Positions 1 to 5,385 of a DNA stretch of 5,385 bases are shown one piece after another. The position numbers were made by a program, and so were the translations under genes. The notes under the pieces were generated by a model. The model was not told the origin of the DNA and did not search any database. It worked only from the letters and a program-made list of their open reading frames with translations. Position 1 is the first letter of the stretch, and each line of letters begins with the position of its first letter. This DNA is from Verrucomicrobiales bacterium (GTDB taxonomy: Bacteria; Verrucomicrobiota; Verrucomicrobiia; Verrucomicrobiales; Akkermansiaceae): the NCBI GenBank assembly GCA_003483645.1, contig DMYM01000396.1, positions 1 through 5,385 of the forward strand. The letters are read 5' to 3'.

Positions 1-905
1 CCGAGACGAATCAACTCGGCGGCGGGGTAGGGGATCATTTCCTGCCGCAGCAACGTGGCAAGCTGTTCCTCGCCAACCGGGGAGGCATGATTCTCACCGT
101 TGAATCCTTCCTTCTTCGGTTTCTGGATCGGCTTGGGTTTGTGTTTGGGATCGGGTTTGAAGACGTCGGCGTAGGCGCCGAGAGAGGTTGACAGCTTCTT
201 GCTTGGAGCGGTGATCCACCAGGTGAGGAGGGGATTGTAGCCACGGTAGTAGTTGAACCAGTTCTCGACCACCCGCTGCAGTTCGCGGGACGCGTCCTCG
301 GCGGTTTTGAAGTTCTTCTCGGCCATCTCGTCTCGGCCTTCTTCCCGCTGTCGCTTCCGGCTCCCGGCTACAATCTCTTCCACCTCCCGACGTTTTTCGT
401 CGATGGAACGGGCCAGTTTCTCGAGTTTCGGCGCGAGCTTTTGCGGGTCGTATTTATCCTGGGATCGTCTCCGGTATTCCAGGGCCGTGATCTCCCCCAC
501 GGAGGGAAGGAGGGCGGCAATCGTTCGCAAATGGGCGGCTTCCCTGGCAAACTGTTCCTGGTCCCGTTCCAGGCGAAGGCGAAAGAGGATGTAATCGACC
601 TGGCCCGATCGATTCATCTTATCGAAGTCCATTTCAAGGAGGACGCGGTGCCAGGCCTCAAAGAACTTCTCCAGTCCTGCGAGCCGTTTCTCCTCCAACC
701 GGGATGGGAACTCGCGCTGGAAGGTCTCCCGGTCCCGGGGGTAGCGGTCCAGCAAATCGCGAAAGTCGTTGGTGTGGGCGGTGACGATCTCGTGGCCTCC
801 CGGGGGGGTGTAGCGTGGACCGTCGGTGGAAACCTGGGCCTGGAGAAGAGTGGTTCCCAAAAGCGTCAGAGTCACGGAGAGCAGGCAGGATGGATGTGCA
901 TTCAT
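1..905 (-). CDS. Exported DUF885 family protein, probable metallopeptidase-like, 3' end outside the window
   Basis: The frame is open from an ATG at 905 to the window edge, giving 301 residues and no stop, so the protein is partial. Residues 1-23 (MNAHPSCLLS... ending LQA) look like a Sec signal peptide cut before QVSTDG; there is no lipobox cysteine. The next part is helical and charged, with a likely coiled coil at about 153-215. The family call rests on the segment YYRGYNPLLTWW (219-230) followed by AYADVF, and on EMIPYPAAELI (289-299). I recognise both as typical of DUF885 proteins in planctomycetes and similar bacteria. Members are usually 550-600 residues, and their HExxPGHH-like putative zinc motif lies in the C-terminal half, which is not visible here, so activity cannot be judged. 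A Lys/Pro-rich stretch at 250-267 is probably a linker. The start lies 18 bases after the S9 peptidase stop, in the same frame, with no Shine-Dalgarno. Inference: co-transcribed with the peptidase, acting outside the cytoplasm. Confidence 0.8.
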   Translation of the reverse strand, partial: MNAHPSCLLSVTLTLLGTTLLQAQVSTDGPRYTPPGGHEIVTAHTNDFRDLLDRYPRDRETFQREFPSRLEEKRLAGLEKFFEAWHRVLLEMDFDKMNRSGQVDYILFRLRLERDQEQFAREAAHLRTIAALLPSVGEITALEYRRRSQDKYDPQKLAPKLEKLARSIDEKRREVEEIVAGSRKRQREEGRDEMAEKNFKTAEDASRELQRVVENWFNYYRGYNPLLTWWITAPSKKLSTSLGAYADVFKPDPKHKPKPIQKPKKEGFNGENHASPVGEEQLATLLRQEMIPYPAAELIRL

Positions 906-923
906 GATCGGGAGAAGGGGAGC

Positions 924-3134
924 TTACTTCGAGGCGTTGTAATTGGGAGGCTCGATTCCAAGGAGGTTCTTGCGGAAGAAATCCTTCCGGCGGCGGTCGC
1001 CATGACGTCCTCCGCCCCCGTGGCCCCCGTTAGGGACGACAATCAGATCGAAATCCTTGTTGGCACGGATGAGGGCGTCGGCCAGTCGCAGGGTCGACTC
1101 GGGCGGGACATTGCGATCGAGTTCTCCCACAATGAGGAGGAGTCGCCCCTCCAGGCGGTGGGCATTGTCGATATTGGAGGATTCCGCGTAGTGTGGACCA
1201 ACGGGGTAGCCCATCCACTGCTCATTCCAGGAAGCCTTGTCCATGCGGTTGTCGTGACAGCCGCAGGACGAGACCGCCACCTTGTAGAAGTCGGGGTGGA
1301 AGAGAAGAGCGCCGGTGGAGCTCTGTCCACCAGCCGAGCCGCCATGGATGCCCACCCGTGTGATGTCGTACCAGGGATTCCCCTTTGCGTAGGCCTTGTG
1401 CCACAGGATGCGATCGGGGAATCCGGCGTCCTTCAGATTCTTCCAGCACACGTCGTGAAAGGCCTTGGAGCGATTGGCAGTTCCCATCCCGTCCACCTTG
1501 ATCACGACGAATCCCATATCGGTCCATCCCGAGTAGCGCCGGCCAGGGTTCCAGCGCTTGGGGACGTAGGAGTCGTGAGGACCGGCATACATGTCCTCAA
1601 GGACCGGATATTTCCTGGAGGGGTCGAAATCAGCGGGCTTGCACACGATCCCCCAGATGCCGGTTGTTCCGTCGCGGCCCTTGGCGGAGAAGACCTCAGG
1701 TGGTTCCCATCCGGTGGCCACCAGTTCGCTGATATCAGTTTCCTCCAGTGTGCAGACGAGCCTGCCGTCGGAAACGCGGCGCAACTCGTGGGCAGGGGCA
1801 CGGTCGATCCGGGAATAGGTGTCGATGATGAACTTCCGGTCCGGCGAATAATGGATTTCATGATCGCCATCGCTCTCAGTGAGAGCCGTGAAACCGGCTC
1901 CGTCGAAATTGACGCGGTAGAAGTGCATGAGGTAGGGATCCTGATCCCTGTGCCTTCCGCTTGCGCGGAACCAGATCTGTCGCTTTTCCTCGTCCACCTT
2001 GTCCACGTGACGCACCACGAATTCACCCCTGGTGACCGGCTTCATGGTGCCGGAGGCGATATCGACAAGGTAGATGTGCCGGTGGCCGTCCTTCTCGGAA
2101 AGATAGAGTATTTCCTTTGTGCCCTTGAGCCAGTTGATCCGTGGCATTCCCAGTCTCAATGCGTGTTCTGTCCAGATGAAGGTCTTGGTCTTCTCATCGA
2201 TGATGTTCCGGTGTTTGCCGGTGAGGATGTCCACTTCGATGATGCGGAACCGCTGGTGTCCACGATCGATTTTCTCATAGCGGAAATGCCGGCCGTCCTC
2301 GGTCCAGCGAAGATGAGGACCGCGGAAGTCGATGAGGTCGACTTCCGGTTTCCTGTGCTCGCGCCTGGCGAGGTCAAACCAGTTGAGCTCGTGAATGGCG
2401 AACTTGTCGCCAGGCAGAGCGTAGCGGCGGGTATGCAGTTTAGCCCGACCCCCTTCCCGGGGAGAGGATTCGACCATGTGAACCTCGCCCACTTCACCCG
2501 GTTGGACGCGGAAGGCTGCCAGGTTGTTTGAGTTGGGAGCCCAGAAAGGAGCCTGGTAGCTGTTCCCGTCTGCTCCGTCGGTGGAGAGTTGGATCTCCCC
2601 GGATCCCTCCTCGTTGGCGCGGACCCAGAGGTTGTGGTCCTTGATGTAGGCCCGCCACCGTCCGTCCGGAGAGACGTCGCGGCTTGCACGGTAGGGTTTG
2701 CCTTGAGGTGGGCCCCCTTTCTCCTCCTCCTTGGGCGCAGGGGCTGGATCCTGTGGTTTCTCGACGGATTCAATCCGGTAGTTCCCGAGGTCGCACCGGT
2801 ACCATTTCCCCTGCATGCGGAATGAGGTAGTTCCGTTCCGCAGATCAAAGCTCAGATCCTCAAGTGGCAGTTGAGTGGCCCCGGGTTCACCCGCACCGGT
2901 TTCCTTGAGGGCGGTGGCCAACTTGTCGTGATCGAAGGCTCGCTGGCGCAGCCCTTTTTTCAGGTCGACCAGGATGAACTCGCGTTCGCCCTTTGCCAGA
3001 TCGTTGCGATACCACATCCAGGAGCCATCGGGAGCCCAGTGCGGGTCGATGCGAATCTTGTAGATGTCGGCGTGGGTGATCGCGAGGGTGCCGATGAGGA
3101 CGGCAAGGATAGCGCCGGCAGGGTGAATTTTCAT
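924..3134 (-). CDS. Exported S9 family serine peptidase (DPP IV/prolyl oligopeptidase type)
   Basis: This 736-residue protein is a complete S9 peptidase. Residues 1-22 (MKIHPAGAILAVLIG..., ending THA) form a Sec signal peptide. An acidic, Pro-rich linker lies near 126-147. A DPPIV_N-type beta-propeller spans about 150-475, with SPDGRWRAYIKDHNLWVR at 155-172. The alpha/beta-hydrolase domain follows. The nucleophile is Ser600 in GIHGGSAGGQ, the acid Asp673 in VGELDRNVPP and the base His705 in PNGGHGGGG. Spacings of 73 and 32 residues are close to 78 and 32 in human DPP IV. Tyr516 in DMYAGPHD matches the oxyanion-hole tyrosine. The Glu-Glu motif that anchors substrate N-termini in true DPP IV is not seen, so strict dipeptidyl-peptidase activity is doubtful. 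The C-terminus (FFRKNLLGIEPPNYN) resembles a planctomycete/verrucomicrobial subgroup. I chose ATG 3134 because it begins the signal peptide. A GTG at 3179 adds 15 residues and has an AGGA upstream, so it remains possible. The stop is TAA. Confidence 0.93.
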   Translation of the reverse strand: MKIHPAGAILAVLIGTLAITHADIYKIRIDPHWAPDGSWMWYRNDLAKGEREFILVDLKKGLRQRAFDHDKLATALKETGAGEPGATQLPLEDLSFDLRNGTTSFRMQGKWYRCDLGNYRIESVEKPQDPAPAPKEEEKGGPPQGKPYRASRDVSPDGRWRAYIKDHNLWVRANEEGSGEIQLSTDGADGNSYQAPFWAPNSNNLAAFRVQPGEVGEVHMVESSPREGGRAKLHTRRYALPGDKFAIHELNWFDLARREHRKPEVDLIDFRGPHLRWTEDGRHFRYEKIDRGHQRFRIIEVDILTGKHRNIIDEKTKTFIWTEHALRLGMPRINWLKGTKEILYLSEKDGHRHIYLVDIASGTMKPVTRGEFVVRHVDKVDEEKRQIWFRASGRHRDQDPYLMHFYRVNFDGAGFTALTESDGDHEIHYSPDRKFIIDTYSRIDRAPAHELRRVSDGRLVCTLEETDISELVATGWEPPEVFSAKGRDGTTGIWGIVCKPADFDPSRKYPVLEDMYAGPHDSYVPKRWNPGRRYSGWTDMGFVVIKVDGMGTANRSKAFHDVCWKNLKDAGFPDRILWHKAYAKGNPWYDITRVGIHGGSAGGQSSTGALLFHPDFYKVAVSSCGCHDNRMDKASWNEQWMGYPVGPHYAESSNIDNAHRLEGRLLLIVGELDRNVPPESTLRLADALIRANKDFDLIVVPNGGHGGGGRHGDRRRKDFFRKNLLGIEPPNYNASK

Positions 3135-3183
3135 GTGCTTCGCGAAGTTACCGCAGAAATCCGGGCCTCTTTCAATCACGCAG

Positions 3184-3187
3184 TCCT
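3184..3187 (-). promoter_or_regulatory. Possible Shine-Dalgarno for the alternative GTG start of the S9 peptidase
   Basis: On the minus strand AGGA lies four bases before a GTG at 3179, in frame with the peptidase. An in-frame TGA lies just upstream, so this GTG is the most distal possible start. The preferred ATG at 3134 has no comparable motif; it is preceded by CTTCGCGAAGCAC. The two starts differ only in the length of the signal-peptide n-region, so the mature protein would be the same. Confidence 0.3.
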
Positions 3188-3290
3188 GTCATGGCAAAGC
3201 GAGGGCCTGTTTCATGACGCTGCCTGATAACGGCGGTATGGTCAGCCGGATCGTGAACCCTTTCTCAAGGCCATTCCGGTTCCGGGACCA

Positions 3291-3331
3291 GGCTGCCGGG
3301 AGGGGAGAGATCCCTCCGGGTCAGGGCAGCC
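3291..3331 (-). terminator. GC-rich two-part hairpin downstream of the mosaic gene, possible terminator or 3'-end structure
   Basis: GGCTGCC at 3291-3297 is the exact reverse complement of GGCAGCC at 3325-3331. Inside it, GGAGGG at 3299-3304 pairs with CCCTCC at 3312-3317 around a 7-base loop. Together this is 13 paired bases, nearly all G-C, with an asymmetric internal loop. It lies about 50-90 bases after the TGA of the upstream gene on the transcribed strand, which suits a transcript-end structure. No T-run follows on either strand, so it is not a canonical intrinsic terminator. It may instead stabilise the mRNA 3' end or have no role. Confidence 0.35.
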
Positions 3332-3380
3332 TCATAAAATGGCAAGCTCCTTCTCCCGAAGACCTTTGGAATCTGCAGGA

Positions 3381-4487
3381 TCACTCTCCCCGCAACCGGG
3401 CAAAGAAGATGTTGCCCTGAGCGCTCACCGGGTTCTCCGGGCGTACCGTTACGGTGGCGGTGCCGTTTCCATTGTCGACCTGCGTGAGAGGTTCGATTCG
3501 GTTGGGATCGGAGGTCCAGGTGACGAGGTCGCTGGAGAGTTCGATGGTAAGAGTGCCCAGCGCATTGAGATTCTTCTGGTAGGTGATGATGAGATAGTCG
3601 TCGACCTGACCATTGATCTCAAGGCTCTCTACGCTGATCTGCAACTCCCGGGTGGTGTCCGCTGAATTCGGGTTTGAACCATGGAGAAACTCCATGAAGT
3701 TGCTGACGGTGTCGTGGTCATCGTCATCGCTGGGCCCTCCCTGAACATTCCTGCTGGCGGCCCAGGTGGCGTAGTCCACTCCGGTGGGCTCCGTCGTTCC
3801 GGGAGAACCGCCCGGGTTCCGGCTGGCGGTCCAGCTGGCAGCCTGGCCGTGGTCCGGATCTCCAGAGGGATTGACCAGAACCAGACTGGGGCCGGTCCCG
3901 TCGGCTGCAGTGGACCAGGGGAGCTGGTCGTTGTAGAAAAAATCGAGGATCGGTTCGAGATCGGCACCCGAGATGATGACGGCTTCGCCGTCGTTGCTGA
4001 GGCGACCGGTGTATTCGAACCACTGGATGCCGGGAAGGGAACCGTAGCGCGCCTCGTAGGCGAGGTGATTGCGGAGGAGAAGCAGGCGGGCCCCGGGAGC
4101 AAGGACGGTATTATCGGGGAAGGTGAAGTTGATACCTTCGTTGAAGCGGACGCCGGTGAGGTCAATGTTCCTTGATCCGATGTTCAGGAACTCGAGAAAC
4201 TCGTAGTCGTCGCGGTCGGTGCTCACTGCAGACTCAGCTGCCGTGCCCGGGTTGGCGGGATGATAGTGCATTTCAGCAATGACGAGATTGCCCGGGGCTG
4301 CCGGTTCCGTATCAATGGTGAAGAGGGCTTCGTTGAGGGCGCTCCACTCCCCCGTGCCGTTATTATAGGCCCGGGCCCGCAGCTTGGCAGGTTCAGTGAA
4401 GAATATGGGATTGGAGACGTTGTCGCCTGCGCCTCCTCCGCCTCCTCCGGCGGTGGTCTCTCCTCGGAGGACCATATCCATGCGCAT
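3381..4487 (-). CDS. Downstream fragment of the mosaic protein: lamin tail domain and C-terminal beta domain
   Basis: The first ATG after the internal stop is at 4487, giving 368 residues, but homologous coding begins at 4694. The 69 codons between contain no ATG, GTG or TTG and encode the rest of the beta-sandwich (AAAVYLNGSEI, WFDYTIPISSF, GTNKLAVEIHQ). No Shine-Dalgarno precedes 4487, so separate translation is unlikely. Residues 14-19 are a Gly6 linker. PAKLRARAYNNGTGEWSA (33-50) resembles a chitobiase/Fn3-like module. A lamin tail domain (LTD, PF00932 type) spans about 64-190: NLVIAEMHYHP, YEFLEFLNIGSRNIDLTGV, FTFPDNTVLAPGARLLLL and LSNDGEAVIIS. Residues 252-273 (SDDDDHDTVSNFMEFLHGSNP) look like the acidic DxD segment that precedes many verrucomicrobial C-terminal domains, possibly calcium-binding. 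A beta-rich domain ends in FFARLRGE. No PEP-CTERM or LPxTG sorting signal is present. Confidence 0.7.
   Translation of the reverse strand: MRMDMVLRGETTAGGGGGGAGDNVSNPIFFTEPAKLRARAYNNGTGEWSALNEALFTIDTEPAAPGNLVIAEMHYHPANPGTAAESAVSTDRDDYEFLEFLNIGSRNIDLTGVRFNEGINFTFPDNTVLAPGARLLLLRNHLAYEARYGSLPGIQWFEYTGRLSNDGEAVIISGADLEPILDFFYNDQLPWSTAADGTGPSLVLVNPSGDPDHGQAASWTASRNPGGSPGTTEPTGVDYATWAASRNVQGGPSDDDDHDTVSNFMEFLHGSNPNSADTTRELQISVESLEINGQVDDYLIITYQKNLNALGTLTIELSSDLVTWTSDPNRIEPLTQVDNGNGTATVTVRPENPVSAQGNIFFARLRGE
3753..3839. repeat. Two near-identical 18-base copies encoding a W-x-A-S-R-N motif
   Basis: The 18 bases at 3753-3770 and 3822-3839 agree at 16 positions and start 69 bases (23 codons) apart, in frame. 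They encode SWTASRN and TWAASRN, each followed by a Gly-rich turn, in the linker after the lamin tail domain. This may be a small internal duplication or a coincidence of two common motifs. Confidence 0.35.
4432..4449. repeat. Two tandem copies of a 9-base unit encoding a Gly6 linker
   Basis: CCTCCTCCG occurs twice in direct succession. On the coding (minus) strand it gives the six-glycine linker between the beta-sandwich and the following Fn3/chitobiase-like stretch. The unit is a multiple of three, so copy-number change by slippage would alter linker length without shifting frame. Confidence 0.6.
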
Positions 4488-4694
4488 GTCCGAACTGGTG
4501 CCGCTGCCCTGATGGATCTCAACAGCAAGTTTGTTTGTTCCGGGGTGGAACGAACTGATCGGGATGGTGTAGTCGAACCACGAATCCTCGCTGCTGGTGG
4601 TGCTGCTGGCATACTGGTCGTAGTCGGCATTGTTCGACAGGTTGGGGGTGCGGATTATTTCGGATCCGTTGAGATAGACCGCGGCCGCGTCGTC

Positions 4695-4697
4695 TTA
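4695..4697 (-). other. In-frame TAA interrupting the mosaic gene
   Basis: The minus strand reads AAG TAA GAC GAC within the conserved LRLxxDD...VYLNG strand. TAA is one substitution from Tyr, Gln, Lys, Glu, Leu (TTA) or Ser (TCA) codons. TAA ends the S9 peptidase exactly where its family ends, so it is a normal stop in this genome and a reassigned code is not supported. Confidence 0.85.
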
Positions 4698-5385
4698 CTT
4701 CAGTCGGAGAGTGAAGCGAAGAAACCTGGAGGGGTCGGGGATGTCCACGTCGGTCCGGAAGTAGGTGGTGGCGTATTTGCTGTTGCTGCTCGGTCCAAAC
4801 GAGACGGTCGTGCCCGATCCCTCTCCATCGGAGCCGTAGCCGAGTTCGGAGGGACCTTCAGACCAGGAGGTGTCATTGAACCCGTTCTGGCGCCAGGCTG
4901 TGTCCTGGTCGCTGCCATCATCGAGGAATTTCCACACGTGTCCGGTAGTGATGAAGGTCTGGGGGGGATCGGCCGGATTGCCACCACCGAAGGAGGTCAG
5001 GGAGGCGGTGGGATTGGCAATCCCACCGGGAAGGCGCGGGTCGCTTCCGTCCAGGGTATAGTAGATCGTGTCCGCATCGGTTGACATGGTGACGGAGGTA
5101 GTGTGGAGGACGGATCCGCCATGCTGGCTGAATACCGGGGCAATGATATCGGGATACATTCCCTGAGATCTGAAGCGCCCGATCATGGTATTGGTCAGTC
5201 CCGGAAAATGGCTGCTCATCAGGTTGGACTGATACGATTCCCAGGAGGCCGGGCTGCGGAAGTTCCAGCGCGCCGCCTCCGAAATGAAGCCGAGGCGGGC
5301 TTCGTCCACCCGCTTACGCAGACGTTCGATGTTGTTGGCCGGAGTGAAGGCCCCGTCGTTGAAGAAGTGCTTGTGAATCCGGTCG
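4695..5385 (-). CDS. Upstream fragment of the mosaic protein: CotH kinase C-terminus, chitobiase-like module, start of a beta-sandwich
   Basis: The visible 229 residues are open at the N-terminus and end at the internal TAA. Residues 1 to about 80 match the tail of CotH-type protein kinases. They begin DRIHKHFFNDGAFTP, then a helix (NNIERLRKRVDEA), an ESARW-like EAARWNF, and LTNTMIGRFRSQGMYP. At about 82-121 is a chitobiase/beta-hexosaminidase C-terminal-type module, with APVFSQHGGSV and the signature IYYTLDGSDPRLPGG. From about 149 (HVWKFLDDGSDQDTAWR) starts a galactose-binding-like beta-sandwich, including WSEGPSELGYG and TTYFRTDVDI, which is cut at LRLK. The catalytic part of the kinase lies beyond the right edge. 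A GTG at 5309 lies within the kinase tail and is not a believable start. Known CotH kinases phosphorylate exported or coat proteins; the target here is unknown. Confidence 0.7.
   Translation of the reverse strand, partial: DRIHKHFFNDGAFTPANNIERLRKRVDEARLGFISEAARWNFRSPASWESYQSNLMSSHFPGLTNTMIGRFRSQGMYPDIIAPVFSQHGGSVLHTTSVTMSTDADTIYYTLDGSDPRLPGGIANPTASLTSFGGGNPADPPQTFITTGHVWKFLDDGSDQDTAWRQNGFNDTSWSEGPSELGYGSDGEGSGTTVSFGPSSNSKYATTYFRTDVDIPDPSRFLRFTLRLK

Larger units (their letters stand above)
3135..3380. other. Intergenic region between the mosaic protein gene and the S9 peptidase gene
   Basis: This 246-base stretch carries no convincing gene. The short open frames crossing it (for example on the plus strand, 3133-3420) have no family-like content. 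It should hold the 3' end of the mosaic gene's transcript and the leader of the peptidase gene. It contains a GC-rich hairpin at 3291-3331 and a near-perfect 12-base palindrome (GGTTCCGGGACC, 3279-3290). I could not identify a sigma-70-like promoter: a TTGAGA hexamer on the minus strand has no good -10 box at 16-18 bases. Confidence 0.6.
3381..5385 (-). pseudogene. CotH-kinase/lamin-tail mosaic exported protein gene, broken by one in-frame stop; 5' end outside the window
   Basis: One reading frame runs from the right edge to TGA at 3381-3383 and is interrupted only by TAA at 4695-4697. Both sides share the same phase, so this is a nonsense codon, not a frameshift. The break falls inside a conserved module: the frame reads FLRFTLRLK, stop, DDAAAVYLNGSEI, and family members read straight through with a form like LRLxxDDGAVVYLNG. 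In order, the visible protein has the end of a CotH-type kinase domain, a chitobiase-like C-terminal module, a beta-sandwich (interrupted), a Gly6 linker, a second chitobiase/Fn3-like stretch, a lamin tail domain, an acidic DxD-type segment and a C-terminal beta domain. Such proteins are common in Verrucomicrobiota and are exported or surface-associated; their substrates are unknown to me. The remaining 437 codons contain no other stop, so the lesion is either very recent or a sequence error. Confidence 0.75.

Noticed and set aside
441..2531. A plus-strand open frame of 696 codons antisense to the S9 peptidase and DUF885 genes.
   Set aside because: It is codon-aligned with the minus-strand genes, so its stops can only arise from TTA, CTA or TCA sense codons, which are rare in this GC-rich coding DNA. 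It ends exactly at a TCA serine codon (2529-2531). The minus-strand frame carries the full S9 triad; this translation shows no family features.
3138..3147. Perfect 10-base palindrome CTTCGCGAAG three bases before the S9 ATG, as an operator or RBS-occluding hairpin.
   Set aside because: Several perfect 10-base palindromes are expected by chance in a window this size, and as a hairpin it has only a 3-bp stem.
3215..3265. A sigma-70-like promoter for the S9 gene using TTGAGA as the -35 box.
   Set aside because: The nearest -10-like hexamer (CATACC) is about 20 bases away and poor; spacing and sequence are not convincing.
4681..4688. GCGGCCGC (a NotI site) only seven bases from the in-frame stop, suggesting a cloning linker artefact.
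   Set aside because: The minus-strand translation across it (DDAAAVYLNG) fits the conserved family motif, so the site is native sequence.
4695..4697. Alternative genetic code or programmed recoding of TAA.
   Set aside because: TAA terminates the S9 peptidase at the family's expected C-terminus (924-926), TGA terminates the mosaic gene, and no stop-flanking recoding structure is evident.
3681..5084. Plus-strand open frames opposite the mosaic gene (3681-4175, 4260-5084).
   Set aside because: They are low-complexity Gly/Val-rich shadows of the minus-strand coding frame, with no recognisable domains; the minus strand shows clear CotH, chitobiase-like and lamin tail signatures.

Overview
The window looks like chromosomal DNA from a GC-rich Gram-negative bacterium of the PVC group, most likely Verrucomicrobiota. 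The grounds are protein style: a planctomycete/verrucomicrobial-type S9 peptidase, a DUF885 protein, and a large exported CotH-kinase/chitobiase-like/lamin-tail mosaic protein. This placement is from recognised family features, not a database search. All genes lie on the minus strand, so transcription runs from high to low coordinates.

Layout in the direction of transcription. From 5385 to 3381 runs the 3' part of a mosaic exported protein whose 5' end is outside the window. It holds the end of a CotH-type kinase domain, a chitobiase-like C-terminal module, a beta-sandwich module, a Gly6 linker, a lamin tail domain, an acidic DxD-type segment and a C-terminal beta domain. The frame is cut by one in-frame TAA at 4695-4697, inside a conserved strand of the beta-sandwich. 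The same frame continues for 437 more sense codons with no other stop, so this is a fresh nonsense allele or a base-call error. Next is a 246-base intergenic region (3135-3380) with a GC-rich two-part hairpin but no U-tract. Then comes an intact exported S9-family serine peptidase (3134-924) with Ser600/Asp673/His705. Last, 18 bases downstream, is an exported DUF885 protein (905 to beyond position 1), of which 301 residues are visible.

The S9 peptidase and the DUF885 protein probably form an operon of two secreted or periplasmic peptide-degrading enzymes. The mosaic protein is a separate upstream transcription unit or an upstream operon member; the intergenic hairpin hints at separation. I see no RNA genes, mobile elements, CRISPR arrays or origins. 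I found no convincing new multi-gene system; the most useful anomaly is the in-frame stop at 4695-4697.
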